DNA of 64,000 nucleotides from DATBGO01 sp050011895. GTDB taxonomy: Bacteria > Actinomycetota > Actinomycetes > Streptosporangiales > Streptosporangiaceae. A model generated the notes under the pieces. It was not told the origin of the DNA and searched no databases. It saw nothing but the letters and a program-made list of their open reading frames with translations. Shown in pieces: positions 8,858 to 17,541 of this stretch (positions within the stretch are counted from its first letter, which is position 1; the number at the start of each line of letters is the position of its first letter). Position numbers and translations under genes: made by a program. Location of the stretch: contig JBEKIF010000017.1 of assembly GCA_050011895.1 (NCBI GenBank), positions 1 to 64,000 of the forward strand. The letters are read 5' to 3'.

Positions 8858-10240
8858 TCAGCCAGCCGCGCCCATCGCGCGAGCTCCGCTTCGCAGCTGG
8901 GCCGGCGGCTGGCCGCCGCGTTCCTGGCCGGTTCCCGTGACGAGTTCTGGCCCGGCCTGGCCGAATAGGTCGGGTGCCGACAGCGCCCGGACGGTTTCCT
9001 CGACCGGCCGCGGCGGTTCCAGCTCAGCGTCGACCACGCCGAGTTGATTCAGCTTGCGGGCACTCACCAGTACCCGGCTCTCCAGGGAGCCGACGGTCCT
9101 GTTGTAGGTCGACACGGCGTTAGTCAGCGCCTTCCCGAGGCTATCCACGTGCTTGCCGAGCCCGGCGAGCCGGTCATAAAGCTCCCGGCCCAGATCGAAC
9201 ACGGCGCGGGCGTTGTCGGAAAGGGCCGCCTGCTGCCATGCGTACTGCGCCGTCCGCAGCATCGTAACCAGTGTCGTCGGCGTCGCGATGTGCACCCGGT
9301 GCGCCATCGCGTGCTCAAGCAGTCCAGGATCGTGCTCCAAAGCGGGCGCGAGGAATGCCTCGCCCGGGATGAACAGCACGACGAACTCCGGTGCCGGGCT
9401 GAGCGCGGCCCAGTATGTCTTGGCGGCCAGCCGGTCCACGTGCTCACGCAGGTGACGGGCGTGCGCATCGAGGCGCATGTCGCGCTTCCCGGAATCGGCC
9501 GCCTCGGCGGCCTCCAGGTAGGCCGAAAGCGAGACCTTGGAATCGATCACGATGTTCTTGCCGCCAGCCAGCCTGATCACCATGTCCGGGCGCTGCGCGC
9601 CATCATCGGTGGCCACGGCCACCTGCTCGTCGAAGTCGCAGCGGGAGCTCATCCCGGCGAGCTCGACGACCCTGCGCAGTTGCATCTCGCCCCACCGGCC
9701 CCGGGCCTCAGGCCTTCGCAGCGCGGTGACCAGGGACTGGGTCTGCGCGCGGAGCTGGTCGGAGCTTTGCCGGGCCATTAGCACCTGCTCGGCGAGCGCG
9801 GCATGGGACCTGCTGCGCGCCGCGTCGGTCTCGCGCAGCTGGGTCTCCACCCGGGCCAGGGTCTCCTTCAGCGGCTCGACCAGGTGCTCGACCTCACTGC
9901 GACGGGTATCGAGCTCGCCGGCCGACTTCGCGTTCGCTGCATTCAGCCGGCCTTCGGCAATCTCCAGGAAACGCCGCGAACTCAGGTCCAGGGCCTGCGC
10001 CGACAGCGCCTGGAAACGCTCCGCGAGCTGCCCGTCGATCAGGGCGGCCTTCTCCTGCGCCGCGCGCTCAATCAGCGCGGCCCGGTCTTGCGCGGACCTG
10101 GCCCGCTCATCGGCGGCCCTGGCCTGGCCCGCTGCTTCGGCGGCCAGGCCCGCCAGGCGGCCCCTGGCGTGCAGGTAGCCGATCACCGCGCCGAGGATGG
10201 CGCCCGCCAGGAGTCCGGCAAGCAGCAAGATCGCACTCAT
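8858..10240 (-). CDS. rmuC: DNA recombination protein RmuC
   Basis: About 460 aa. An N-terminal membrane helix (AILLLAGLLAGAILGAVIGYL) is followed by a long alanine/arginine/glutamate-rich coiled coil (about residues 25-190). The RmuC nuclease-like domain follows: RGRWGEMQLRRVVELAGM, KNIVIDSKVSLSAYLEA, PEFVVLFIPGEAFLAPAL, and the helical end TPTTLVTMLRTAQYAWQQ. RmuC-family proteins limit inversions between short inverted repeats; the mechanism is not settled. The ATG at 10240 is preferred over an upstream TTG at 10249 because the hydrophobic helix then begins at once. It is divergent from ychF. The C-terminal tail after the conserved domain is poorly conserved. Confidence 0.93.
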   Translation of the reverse strand: MSAILLLAGLLAGAILGAVIGYLHARGRLAGLAAEAAGQARAADERARSAQDRAALIERAAQEKAALIDGQLAERFQALSAQALDLSSRRFLEIAEGRLNAANAKSAGELDTRRSEVEHLVEPLKETLARVETQLRETDAARSRSHAALAEQVLMARQSSDQLRAQTQSLVTALRRPEARGRWGEMQLRRVVELAGMSSRCDFDEQVAVATDDGAQRPDMVIRLAGGKNIVIDSKVSLSAYLEAAEAADSGKRDMRLDAHARHLREHVDRLAAKTYWAALSPAPEFVVLFIPGEAFLAPALEHDPGLLEHAMAHRVHIATPTTLVTMLRTAQYAWQQAALSDNARAVFDLGRELYDRLAGLGKHVDSLGKALTNAVSTYNRTVGSLESRVLVSARKLNQLGVVDAELEPPRPVEETVRALSAPDLFGQAGPELVTGTGQERGGQPPAQLRSGARAMGAAG

Positions 10241-10429
10241 GTCTGGCAATGCTTGCAGTCCCGGCCGACAGTTTCCGTTGCGACACGCCCGACACGTGCT
10301 GCCACCCTGCCGGGCTCAGTAACGGCGATGGCGCCGTTACTGCGGAACCACAGCGTCGGCGGTCCGCAGGCCGCCCAGTGGTCCGGGGCTCGGGCCGGGC
10401 CATTGCGCCGGGCATCTAGACTCGCCCGG

Positions 10430-11539
10430 GTGAGTCTGTCCATCGGTATCGTCGGCCTGCCCAATGTCGGCAAGTCCACCCTCTTCAACGCGCTGACCCG
10501 GGCCAGCGCGCTGGCGTCCAACTACCCGTTCGCGACCATCGAGCCGAACGTCGGCATTGTCGGCATCCCCGATCCGCGGCTGGCCGCGCTGGCCGGGCTG
10601 TATGACTCGGCCAAGATCGTGCCCGCAGCGGTACGGTTCGTTGACATCGCCGGGCTGGTCCGCGGCGCGTCGCAGGGGCAGGGCCTCGGTAACCAGTTCC
10701 TCGCCCATATCCGGGAGACCGACGCGATCTGCCAGGTGGTCCGGGTCTTCATCGACCCGGATGTGAGCCACGTGGACGGTGATGTGGCCCCGGAGCGGGA
10801 CATCGAGACAGTGGCGACCGAACTCATCCTGGCCGACCTGCAGACGCTGGAGAAGGCTGCGCCGCGACTTGCCAAAGAGGCGAAATTCTCAAAAAACGCT
10901 GAACGGCTTCGCGCAGCCGATGCCGCCGCCAAGGCGGAGCAGGTGCTCGATGGCGGGACCACCCTGTTCGCTGGTGCCGCGGCGGCCGGGATCGACCCGG
11001 CAGACCTGCGCGACCTGCAGCTACTGACGGCCAAGCCGCTGCTCTACGTGTTCAACGAAGATGACGCCGAGCTTTCTGACCACGCGCTGCGCGACCGGCT
11101 GACGGCGCTGGTCGCGCCCGCCCAGGTGATCTTCCTGGACGCCAAGACGGAGGCAGAGCTAACCGAACTACCCGAGGACGAGGCCGCCGAGCTGCTTGCC
11201 GAGCTGGGCCTCGGCGAGCCCGGCCTCGCGCAGCTGGCCCGGGCCTCGTTTGCGGCCCTTGGCTTGTCCACGTTCCTGACCGCCGGGCCTAAGGAAGCTC
11301 GGGCCTGGACGATCCCGGCGGGTGCCACGGCACCCGAGGCCGCCGGCGTGATTCATACCGATTTCCAGCGCGGCTTCATCAAGGCCGAGATCGTGTCGTT
11401 CGATGACCTGATGGCGGCCGGATCGGTCGCCGCGGCCCGGGCCGCGGGCAAGGCGCGGATCGAGGGCAAGGACTACGTGATGCGCGACGGTGACGTGGTC
11501 GAGTTCCGTTTCCAAGCAACATCAGGAAACCAGAAGTAG
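10430..11539 (+). CDS. ychF: Redox-regulated ATPase YchF (Obg-related)
   Basis: 369 aa. The P-loop GLPNVGKSTLFNALTRA at residues about 8-24 is followed by the YchF switch region NYPFATIEPNVG, VDIAGLVRGASQGQGLGNQFL, the nucleotide-base motif FNEDDAE in the NKxD-equivalent position (YchF prefers ATP), and a C-terminal TGS domain ending in GDVVEFRF. YchF associates with ribosomes and influences stress responses. The open frame extends far upstream, but GTG 10430 gives the family's normal N-terminus (SLSIGIVGLPNVGKS). TAGACT at 10417-10422, 7 nt upstream, fits a leaderless -10 element; no Shine-Dalgarno sequence is seen. Confidence 0.97.
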   Translation: MSLSIGIVGLPNVGKSTLFNALTRASALASNYPFATIEPNVGIVGIPDPRLAALAGLYDSAKIVPAAVRFVDIAGLVRGASQGQGLGNQFLAHIRETDAICQVVRVFIDPDVSHVDGDVAPERDIETVATELILADLQTLEKAAPRLAKEAKFSKNAERLRAADAAAKAEQVLDGGTTLFAGAAAAGIDPADLRDLQLLTAKPLLYVFNEDDAELSDHALRDRLTALVAPAQVIFLDAKTEAELTELPEDEAAELLAELGLGEPGLAQLARASFAALGLSTFLTAGPKEARAWTIPAGATAPEAAGVIHTDFQRGFIKAEIVSFDDLMAAGSVAAARAAGKARIEGKDYVMRDGDVVEFRFQATSGNQK

Positions 11540-11594
11540 CAGGAATTCAGCGGCCAGGGCCGCCGCAAGGCGCTCGGCCGCAGCTCTCTTGAGG

Positions 11595-12578
11595 TCAAGG
11601 TGTTCCGGTCGTCGGTTCTTCGGTCGGCACGCTGAACAGCTCGGCGTAGTCGTAGGCGGCCTCGGGCTTCGCGCGCACCGCCGCGTCGAGGCTCTTGGCG
11701 TCCTCGCCTACGAGGATCCGCCAGGCCCCGGCTCGCACCCCGTCGAGGATGACGGTCGCCGCCTGGGCCGCGCTGAGCGGCGCTTTGTCCCGGAAGTCGG
11801 CGTTCATCCGCATGAGCAGCTGGCGCAGCTCATCGGCTGACGCGCCCTCGGCCAGCAGGCCGGCGCGGATCAGCTTGGCCTGCGCGTCGCGGGGGATCAG
11901 CTCCTCCAGCTGGGCGTCGCTCATGTGCTCCGGCCCCGGCAGGCCACGGGCGCGGAGGCTGTTCGCGATGATGTCCGTGCCCACGTGCCCCGGCATCACG
12001 ACGGCGACCCGGACCTGGGGCGCGTTGGTGCGCAGGTCTTCGATGAGCGCCTCCGAGAAGCCCTTCACGGCGAACTTGGCCGTGCTGTAGGCGGTGTTGG
12101 GCATGCCCGGGCCCAGTGTCGCCCAGAAGCCGTTCGCGCTGCTGGTGTTGACCAGGATGCCGTCGCCGCTCGCGATGAGCAGCGGCAGGAACGCGCGGGC
12201 GCAGTAATAGACGCCCCACCAGTCGACGGCGAACGTGAGCTCCCACTCTTCCCGGGTGTCGCTGATGAAACTACCGCCGCCGCCGATGCCCGCGTTGCTG
12301 AAGCAAAGGTCGACGTGATCGCTGGCGTGCCCCGCCAGCAGCTCATCGCGGAACCGCAGGACCTGCGCCTCGTCGGAGACGTCGCAGGCATGGGCGGTGA
12401 CCCGCACCCCGGGCGGGGCGCCCGCCCGCGCCATGGCCGCGGCATCCGCGACGGCGTCCGCGTTCAGGTCACAGGCCGCGACCGAGCATCCCTGCGCCGC
12501 CAGCTGGCGGACAAGCTCGCGGCCCATGCCGGAGCCGCCGCCGGTCACCACCGCGAGCTTCCCCGTGAACGAGTCCAC
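11595..12578 (-). CDS. SDR-family NAD(P)-dependent oxidoreductase
   Basis: About 327 aa. A classical short-chain dehydrogenase: cofactor loop TGGGSGMGRELV near the N-terminus, ACDVSDEAQV, the NAGIGGGGSF motif, the catalytic serine region NTSSANGFW, and the active-site YSTAKFAVKGFSEAL. The substrate cannot be told. The frame opens at 12677, but GTG 12578 has GGGAGG 9 nt upstream and gives the usual start a few residues before KLAVVTGGG. Related proteins act on alcohols, ketones or lipids. A palindrome about 95 bp upstream (12672-12684) may control it. Convergent with ychF. Confidence 0.93.
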   Translation of the reverse strand: MDSFTGKLAVVTGGGSGMGRELVRQLAAQGCSVAACDLNADAVADAAAMARAGAPPGVRVTAHACDVSDEAQVLRFRDELLAGHASDHVDLCFSNAGIGGGGSFISDTREEWELTFAVDWWGVYYCARAFLPLLIASGDGILVNTSSANGFWATLGPGMPNTAYSTAKFAVKGFSEALIEDLRTNAPQVRVAVVMPGHVGTDIIANSLRARGLPGPEHMSDAQLEELIPRDAQAKLIRAGLLAEGASADELRQLLMRMNADFRDKAPLSAAQAATVILDGVRAGAWRILVGEDAKSLDAAVRAKPEAAYDYAELFSVPTEEPTTGTP

Positions 12579-12671
12579 AGCCCGACACCTCCCACCGGTC
12601 GTGCATGGCCAGCGAAACACCCGGCCAGGATCTGCCCGCGCCCGGAACGCGGCCCGGCCTGCTAAAAGTGA

Positions 12672-12684
12672 TATCATTATGATA
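12672..12684. promoter_or_regulatory. AT-rich palindrome upstream of the SDR gene
   Basis: TATCAT-T-ATGATA is a perfect 6-bp inverted repeat with a 1-nt centre in an otherwise very GC-rich region. It lies about 95 bp upstream of the SDR start. It could be a -10 element, or an operator for a dimeric regulator overlapping it. Confidence 0.4.
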
Positions 12685-12830
12685 GTGCGCCGTCAAGTCA
12701 GCAAGATGAGGGCGCCGGCGAGCGGCCCAGCAGCGAGTCAGGTGAGCGGCTGGCGCCGACGGTTAGGCGCGGCCGCTGAGAAGGCTGCCCGCGGGGGCAG
12801 CCCGGGTGGGGTGATGGCGGGCGCTCGGGG

Positions 12831-13235
12831 TCAGACTGGCGGCGGTGCCGGTCGCGGGTCGCGGCGGAGCGGGTGATCGGCGGGCACTTCCACCAGGACG
12901 ATGCGGACGCCGTCGGGGTCCTCAATCCACATCTCGGCCAGCCCCCACGGCTCGGCCATGGGCCCGCGCAGAACGCGAGCGCCTGCCGCGGTCAGCCGCT
13001 CGTGCTCGGCCTGCACGTTCCGCACCTGGAGCCAGATCTGCACCGAGTGTGGGGGCGGGCAGGCCGCGGGCCCGGAGACCTCCAGCAAGCCCCCGCCGAG
13101 AAAAAACACGGTCCCGGGCTCGGCCGGGTCGCCGAATTCCCGGTAGATGCCCAGGCCCAGCACGTCCCGGTAGAACTGGCGGCTCCGGCCGAGATCGGCG
13201 GGGCGCAGCAGGATGCGGCTGCTGAGAACGTCCAC
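12831..13235 (-). CDS. VOC (glyoxalase/bleomycin-resistance fold) protein
   Basis: About 134 aa. It has the paired beta-alpha-beta-beta-beta modules of the vicinal oxygen chelate fold: SSRILLRPADLGRSRQFYRD, FFLGGGLLEVSG, then VQIWLQVRNVQAEHERLTAAG, and a final WIEDPDGVRIVLVEVP. Metal-dependent members are isomerases, dioxygenases or drug-sequestering proteins; which one this is cannot be decided. A much longer frame runs upstream to 14060 but is antisense to the FAD oxidase; GTG 13235, encoding VDVLSSRILL, gives the normal family length. It is divergent from the FAD oxidase gene across about 200 bp. Confidence 0.85.
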   Translation of the reverse strand: MDVLSSRILLRPADLGRSRQFYRDVLGLGIYREFGDPAEPGTVFFLGGGLLEVSGPAACPPPHSVQIWLQVRNVQAEHERLTAAGARVLRGPMAEPWGLAEMWIEDPDGVRIVLVEVPADHPLRRDPRPAPPPV

Positions 13236-13439
13236 AGAACCATCCTGGCAGCCCGGAGTGTCGACCACCCTTACGGCCCCGCGACGCCTCCACTTGATCT
13301 CCACGGCTTCCGCAGCCGGCTTCCACGCGGCGCTGGTCGGCTGCCGTGACGGCCGCCCGGCCCGTACCATCGCGGGGATCACCCGCCGGCGAACTGAGAA
13401 TGCCCGCCCGACTTGGGCGTCCATGGAGGGGGAGCGTTC

Positions 13440-14837
13440 ATGACGCAGACGGTAAGCCGAGGAATCGACGGACTTCGCAGGGCGATGGAAGGACCCGTCA
13501 TCACCCCCGGCGACCCGGACTTCGACGATGGGCGGCGGGTGTGGAACGCGGGGATCGACCGGCGTCCGTTGGTTATCGCCCGCTGCGCTTCGGCCGCGGA
13601 CGTGATCGGGGCGATCGGCCTGGCACGCGAGCACGACCTGGAGATATCCGTGCGCGGTGGCGCACATAACACCGCGGGCACGGCCGTCTGCGATGGCGGA
13701 CTGATGATCGACCTGAGCCTGCTCAACGACGTAACGGTCGATCCGGGCGCTCAGCGGGCACGGGTTGGCGGCGGGGCGCTGCTCGCGGACCTGGATGCGG
13801 CTACCCAGGCCCACGGGCTTGCCGTCCCGGCCGGATTGATCAGCCACACCGGAGTCGGGGGACTCACCCTGGGCGGCGGCATGGGATGGCTGACCCGCGA
13901 ATTCGGCCTGAGCATCGACAACCTGGTCGGGGCCGAGGTCGTCACCGCCGACGGGCAGGTGCTGCGGGCGGCGGCAGCCGAGAATCCCGGCCTGTTCTGG
14001 GCGATCCGCGGCGGCGGGGGCAACTTCGGCGTCGTCACCTCGTTCGAGTTCCGGCTGCACGAGATCGATCCGATGGTCCAGTTCGGGTTGTTCTTCTGGA
14101 GCCTTGACCAGGGAGCCGAGGGGCTAAGGCTGGCCCGCGAGATCGTCGCGTCGATGCCGCCGGGCATCAACGCGGTAATCGCGGCGCTGAACGCGCCGCC
14201 GGCGCCTTTCGTACCCGAGCAGCACCACTTCGCCCCCGGCTACGCCCTGCTGCTGACCGGGTTCGGATCCGCCGGGCAGCACACCCAGCTCGTCACCCAG
14301 ATCCGCCGGAGGGTGCCGCCACTGTTCGACCTGGTCACCCCGATGCCCTATGTCGAACTGCAGAAGATGCTCGACGGGGCCAACGCGTGGGGCTCGCACT
14401 GCTATGAGAAAGGCACCTACATCGAGGAGCTGTCCGACGAAGCGATCGAGGTGGTCACCGAACAGGTCGCCGCTAAGAACTCGCCGATGTCGGTGCTGCT
14501 GTTCTACCGGCTCGACGGCGCGTACAGCCAGGTCGGTGACGACGAGACGGCCTTTAGCGGCGGGCGCTCGCCGCGATTCGGCGCCTTCATCGTCGGCCGT
14601 GCGCCGGATGCCGACCTGATGGCCGCCGATCGCCGCTGGGTCCGCGACTTCTGGGCGGCGCTGCGCCCGTACGCCATCGGCAACGGCGATGGTTACGTTA
14701 ACGGCACGGCCGATTACCAGGAAGACCGGGTCCGCGGCAGCTATGGCGCGGCCAAGTACGATCGGCTGGCCAGGATTAAGGCCGAGTACGACCCGGGCAA
14801 CGTGTTCCACGTCAACGCCAACATCGTGCCGGCCTGA
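13440..14837 (+). CDS. FAD-binding oxidase, berberine-bridge (BBE) type
   Basis: About 465 aa. The PCMH-type FAD domain shows the flavin-attachment region ISVRGGAHNTAG, with a histidine that normally binds FAD covalently, then THTGVGGLTLGGGMGWLTR-type glycine-rich loops, DNLVGAEVVTADG, and RGGGGNFGVVTSFEF. The C-terminal BBE motif is NGDGYVNGTADYQEDR, then LARIKAEYDPGNVFHVNANI. Family members oxidise sugars, alkaloids or secondary metabolites with O2; the substrate here is unknown. ATG 13440 follows a strong GGAGGGGGAG ribosome site and is preferred to the in-frame GTG/ATG-like starts upstream. No signal peptide is seen. Confidence 0.93.
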   Translation: MTQTVSRGIDGLRRAMEGPVITPGDPDFDDGRRVWNAGIDRRPLVIARCASAADVIGAIGLAREHDLEISVRGGAHNTAGTAVCDGGLMIDLSLLNDVTVDPGAQRARVGGGALLADLDAATQAHGLAVPAGLISHTGVGGLTLGGGMGWLTREFGLSIDNLVGAEVVTADGQVLRAAAAENPGLFWAIRGGGGNFGVVTSFEFRLHEIDPMVQFGLFFWSLDQGAEGLRLAREIVASMPPGINAVIAALNAPPAPFVPEQHHFAPGYALLLTGFGSAGQHTQLVTQIRRRVPPLFDLVTPMPYVELQKMLDGANAWGSHCYEKGTYIEELSDEAIEVVTEQVAAKNSPMSVLLFYRLDGAYSQVGDDETAFSGGRSPRFGAFIVGRAPDADLMAADRRWVRDFWAALRPYAIGNGDGYVNGTADYQEDRVRGSYGAAKYDRLARIKAEYDPGNVFHVNANIVPA

Positions 14838-15020
14838 CCTGTGCCGACGGTTGCGGCCTCGGCCAGCACGCTCTCGGCCCACTCGCGCCGCGGTTCTCCC
14901 GGTGACTCCGGGGCGGCCTGCCAGAGCAGAACGCGAGCCCGCGACCCGGGCCGAGCAGTCCTTCTCCGGCCTGGCCAGGCGCTGTCCAGGTAACCGGCGG
15001 CTGTCATAGACTCGCCGCCT

Positions 15021-17204
15021 ATGAGCGAGCCGAAGGATGCCGCTAGTCCGCCTGCCGCCGCTGTTTCAGGCCCCCCGGCGAGCCTGGCTCCGCCAACTGC
15101 CCGGCGGTTCGACAGTGAGCGGACTCATCACGGCGACACCGTCATTGATGAATACGCGTGGCTCGGCGACAAGGATGATCCGGAGACGATCGCCTTCCTG
15201 GAAGCCGAGAACGCCTACACCGAGGCGATGACCGCAGGCCAGGCGGAGCTGCGCGCCACGATCTTCGACGAGATCAAGGCCCGGACCCAGGAGACCGACC
15301 TGTCGGTGCCATCCAGGAAGGGCGGCTGGTGGTACTACGCGCGGACCGTCGAGGGCAAGCAGTACCAGGTCTACTGCCGCCGCGCAGTCCGGTCGGATGA
15401 CGCCGGGCCGCCCATGACGGCGGGCGGTGGGCCGCTGGAGGGCGAGGAGATCCTGCTCGACGGGAACGAGCTGGCGGGCGACGCCCGGTACTTCTCGCTG
15501 GGCGCCTTCGACGTGAGCCCGGACGGCAGGCTGCTCGCCTACTCGACCGACTTCGCGGGCAGCGAGCGCTTTACGATGCGGATCAAGGACCTGGTGACCG
15601 GCGAGATGGAAGCGGACGAGATCCCGGAGACGTTCTACGGTTCCGCCTGGTCGGCCGACGACTCGGCGCTTTTCTACCTGACTGTGGATGACGCGTGGCG
15701 CCCTTACCGGGTGTGGCGGCACATCATCGGTACCCCGGCCAGTGCGGATGTCCTCGTCTTCGAGGAATCCGATGAGCGGTTCCGGGTCGGCATAGCGCTC
15801 ACCCGCAGTGAGCGCTACCTGCTGCTGACCGTAGCCAGCACGCTGACGAGTGAGGCCTGGCTACTGGACGCCACCGACCCGGCTGGCCAGTTCAGCGTGG
15901 TCATGCCGCGCCGGCAGGGCGTGGAGTACAGCGTCGAGCACCAGACCGGCGCCGTCGGCGATCGCCTGCTGATCCTGCACAACGATCACGCTGATAACTT
16001 CGAGCTGTCGGCCGCGCCGCTGGCCGACCCGGGCACCTGGACGACGGTCATCGCGCATCGCGACGACACCCGGCTGCTCGGCGTGGATGCTTTCGCTGAC
16101 TACCTGGTCGTCCACTTCCGCCGGGATGGGCTCACCGGGCTGCGGGTGATCCGCGATGATGGCACCCGGCACGAGGTGTCCTTCGGCGAGCCGGTCTACC
16201 AGGTATCGCCAGGAGCTAATCCCGAGTACGCGGCGAGCAAATACCGGTTCGGCTACGCCTCCCTGGCAACGCCTGATTCGGTCTACGACGGCGACCTGGC
16301 CACCGGCGAACTCTCGCTGCTCCGCCGTAAGCCGGTGCTCTCACTGCCAGGCGGGCGCGACTATGACCCTGGCGACTACGAGCAATACCGGGAATGGGCG
16401 ACGGCCAGCGACGGCGCGACGGTGCCGATCTCGCTGATCTGCCGCAAGGGCACGCCTCGCGACGGCAGCGCGCCGCTGCTGCTTTACGGCTACGGCAGCT
16501 ACGAGATCTCTGCTGATCCAGGCTTCTCCATCCCGCGGCTGTCGCTGCTTGATCGCGGTTTCAGCTTCGCGATCGCACACGTCCGCGGCGGCGGCGAGAT
16601 GGGCCGCCGTTGGTACGACGACGGCAAGATGCTGCGCAAGACCAACACCTTCACCGACTTCGTGGCGTGCGCCGAGCACCTGGTGAGCCAGGGCTGGACG
16701 GCGCCGTCCCGGCTGATGGCCCGCGGCGGGTCCGCGGGTGGGCTGCTGATGGGCGCGGTGGCGAACCTGGCGCCGCAGGAGTTCGGCGGCATCGTAGCGC
16801 AGGTGCCGTTCGTGGATCCGCTCACGTCCATCCTGGATCCCGCCCTGCCGCTGACGGTCGGGGAGTGGGAGGAATGGGGCGACCCGCTGCACGACCCGGA
16901 GGTGTACGCCTACATGAAGGCCTATGCGCCGTACGAGAACATCACTCCTGGTCGTGACTACCCCCCGATCCTGGCTATTACCAGTCTGAACGACACCCGC
17001 GTGCTTTATCGGGAGCCAGCTAAATGGATTGCCAGGCTGCAGTCCGCGGCGGCGGGCGGCCCATTCCTGCTGAAGACCGAGATGGTTGCCGGGCATGGCG
17101 GCCGCAGTGGCCGATACGACTCCTGGCGTGAGGAAGCTCTGATCCTGGCCTGGATCGTGATCACCGCCCTGGGCCTGCGCGAGGCCCGCCTCCAGGTCGG
17201 CTGA
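15021..17204 (+). CDS. ptrB: S9-family prolyl oligopeptidase (oligopeptidase B)
   Basis: 727 aa, typical of oligopeptidase B, a cytosolic serine peptidase cleaving short peptides after basic residues. The N-terminal beta-propeller begins with RRFDSERTHHGDTVIDEYAWL. The catalytic alpha/beta-hydrolase domain carries YGYGSYEISADPGFS, HVRGGGEMGRRWYDDG, the nucleophile motif RGGSAGGLLMG (Ser near residue 570), the acid region SLNDTRV and the histidine motif GHGGRSGRYD. The short alanine/proline-rich lead before the propeller is variable. TAGACT at 15007-15012, 8 nt before the ATG, and the lack of a Shine-Dalgarno sequence suggest a leaderless message. It is the last ordinary gene before the T4SS-like cluster. 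Confidence 0.95.
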   Translation: MSEPKDAASPPAAAVSGPPASLAPPTARRFDSERTHHGDTVIDEYAWLGDKDDPETIAFLEAENAYTEAMTAGQAELRATIFDEIKARTQETDLSVPSRKGGWWYYARTVEGKQYQVYCRRAVRSDDAGPPMTAGGGPLEGEEILLDGNELAGDARYFSLGAFDVSPDGRLLAYSTDFAGSERFTMRIKDLVTGEMEADEIPETFYGSAWSADDSALFYLTVDDAWRPYRVWRHIIGTPASADVLVFEESDERFRVGIALTRSERYLLLTVASTLTSEAWLLDATDPAGQFSVVMPRRQGVEYSVEHQTGAVGDRLLILHNDHADNFELSAAPLADPGTWTTVIAHRDDTRLLGVDAFADYLVVHFRRDGLTGLRVIRDDGTRHEVSFGEPVYQVSPGANPEYAASKYRFGYASLATPDSVYDGDLATGELSLLRRKPVLSLPGGRDYDPGDYEQYREWATASDGATVPISLICRKGTPRDGSAPLLLYGYGSYEISADPGFSIPRLSLLDRGFSFAIAHVRGGGEMGRRWYDDGKMLRKTNTFTDFVACAEHLVSQGWTAPSRLMARGGSAGGLLMGAVANLAPQEFGGIVAQVPFVDPLTSILDPALPLTVGEWEEWGDPLHDPEVYAYMKAYAPYENITPGRDYPPILAITSLNDTRVLYREPAKWIARLQSAAAGGPFLLKTEMVAGHGGRSGRYDSWREEALILAWIVITALGLREARLQVG

Positions 17205-17541
17205 GCTGGTCCCCGGCCGGCTGTGCGGCCCTCAGAACCGGCTACGAGCAGGCCAGCTGCCTCGCTGTCACAGTCACCGTCACACCGGGCGAGGTCTGAT
17301 AGGCGGACCCGCGAATGTTCCCGCGGCCCGGACGGCACAGAGGCAGGTCAGATGTCACCGTGATGCCGACGCCGTTTGCCGGGCAAGCGGTAATTTCTCG
17401 GTCATATCGCAAAGCCGCCGGCGCGCCGGCGGCCACAAAGAGGTTCTTGGCTGGACGTTTGACGCAGAATGGTGCCCCAGACGGGCAAGGGTTCGCCGCA
17501 ACTCCTTGCTGCGCGGGCGCAGGAGAGCGGGCGGAGGCGCG
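17205..17541. other. Intergenic region upstream of the T4SS-like cluster
   Basis: 337 bp without a convincing gene. It holds a perfect 20-bp palindrome (17414-17433, GCCGCCGGCG and its complement) and an AT-richer patch about 17388-17413 that could carry the cluster promoter. A minus-strand frame of 64 codons (17436-17242) encodes DREITACPANGVGITVTSD, which looks protein-like, but it has no domain I recognise and no ribosome site; it may be a remnant. No tRNA or att-like direct repeat was seen. Confidence 0.5.

Noticed and set aside
9803..10429. Upstream extension of the ychF frame
   Set aside because: It lies antisense within rmuC; YchF proteins start about 8 residues before the P-loop, at GTG 10430.
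13244..14060. Upstream extension of the VOC reading frame to 14060
   Set aside because: It is antisense to the well-supported FAD oxidase and lacks any domain; the VOC fold starts at 13235.
17242..17436. 64-codon minus-strand frame before the T4SS-like cluster
   Set aside because: Protein-like sequence but no homologue recognised, no ribosome site, isolated; kept only as a possible remnant in the intergenic entry.
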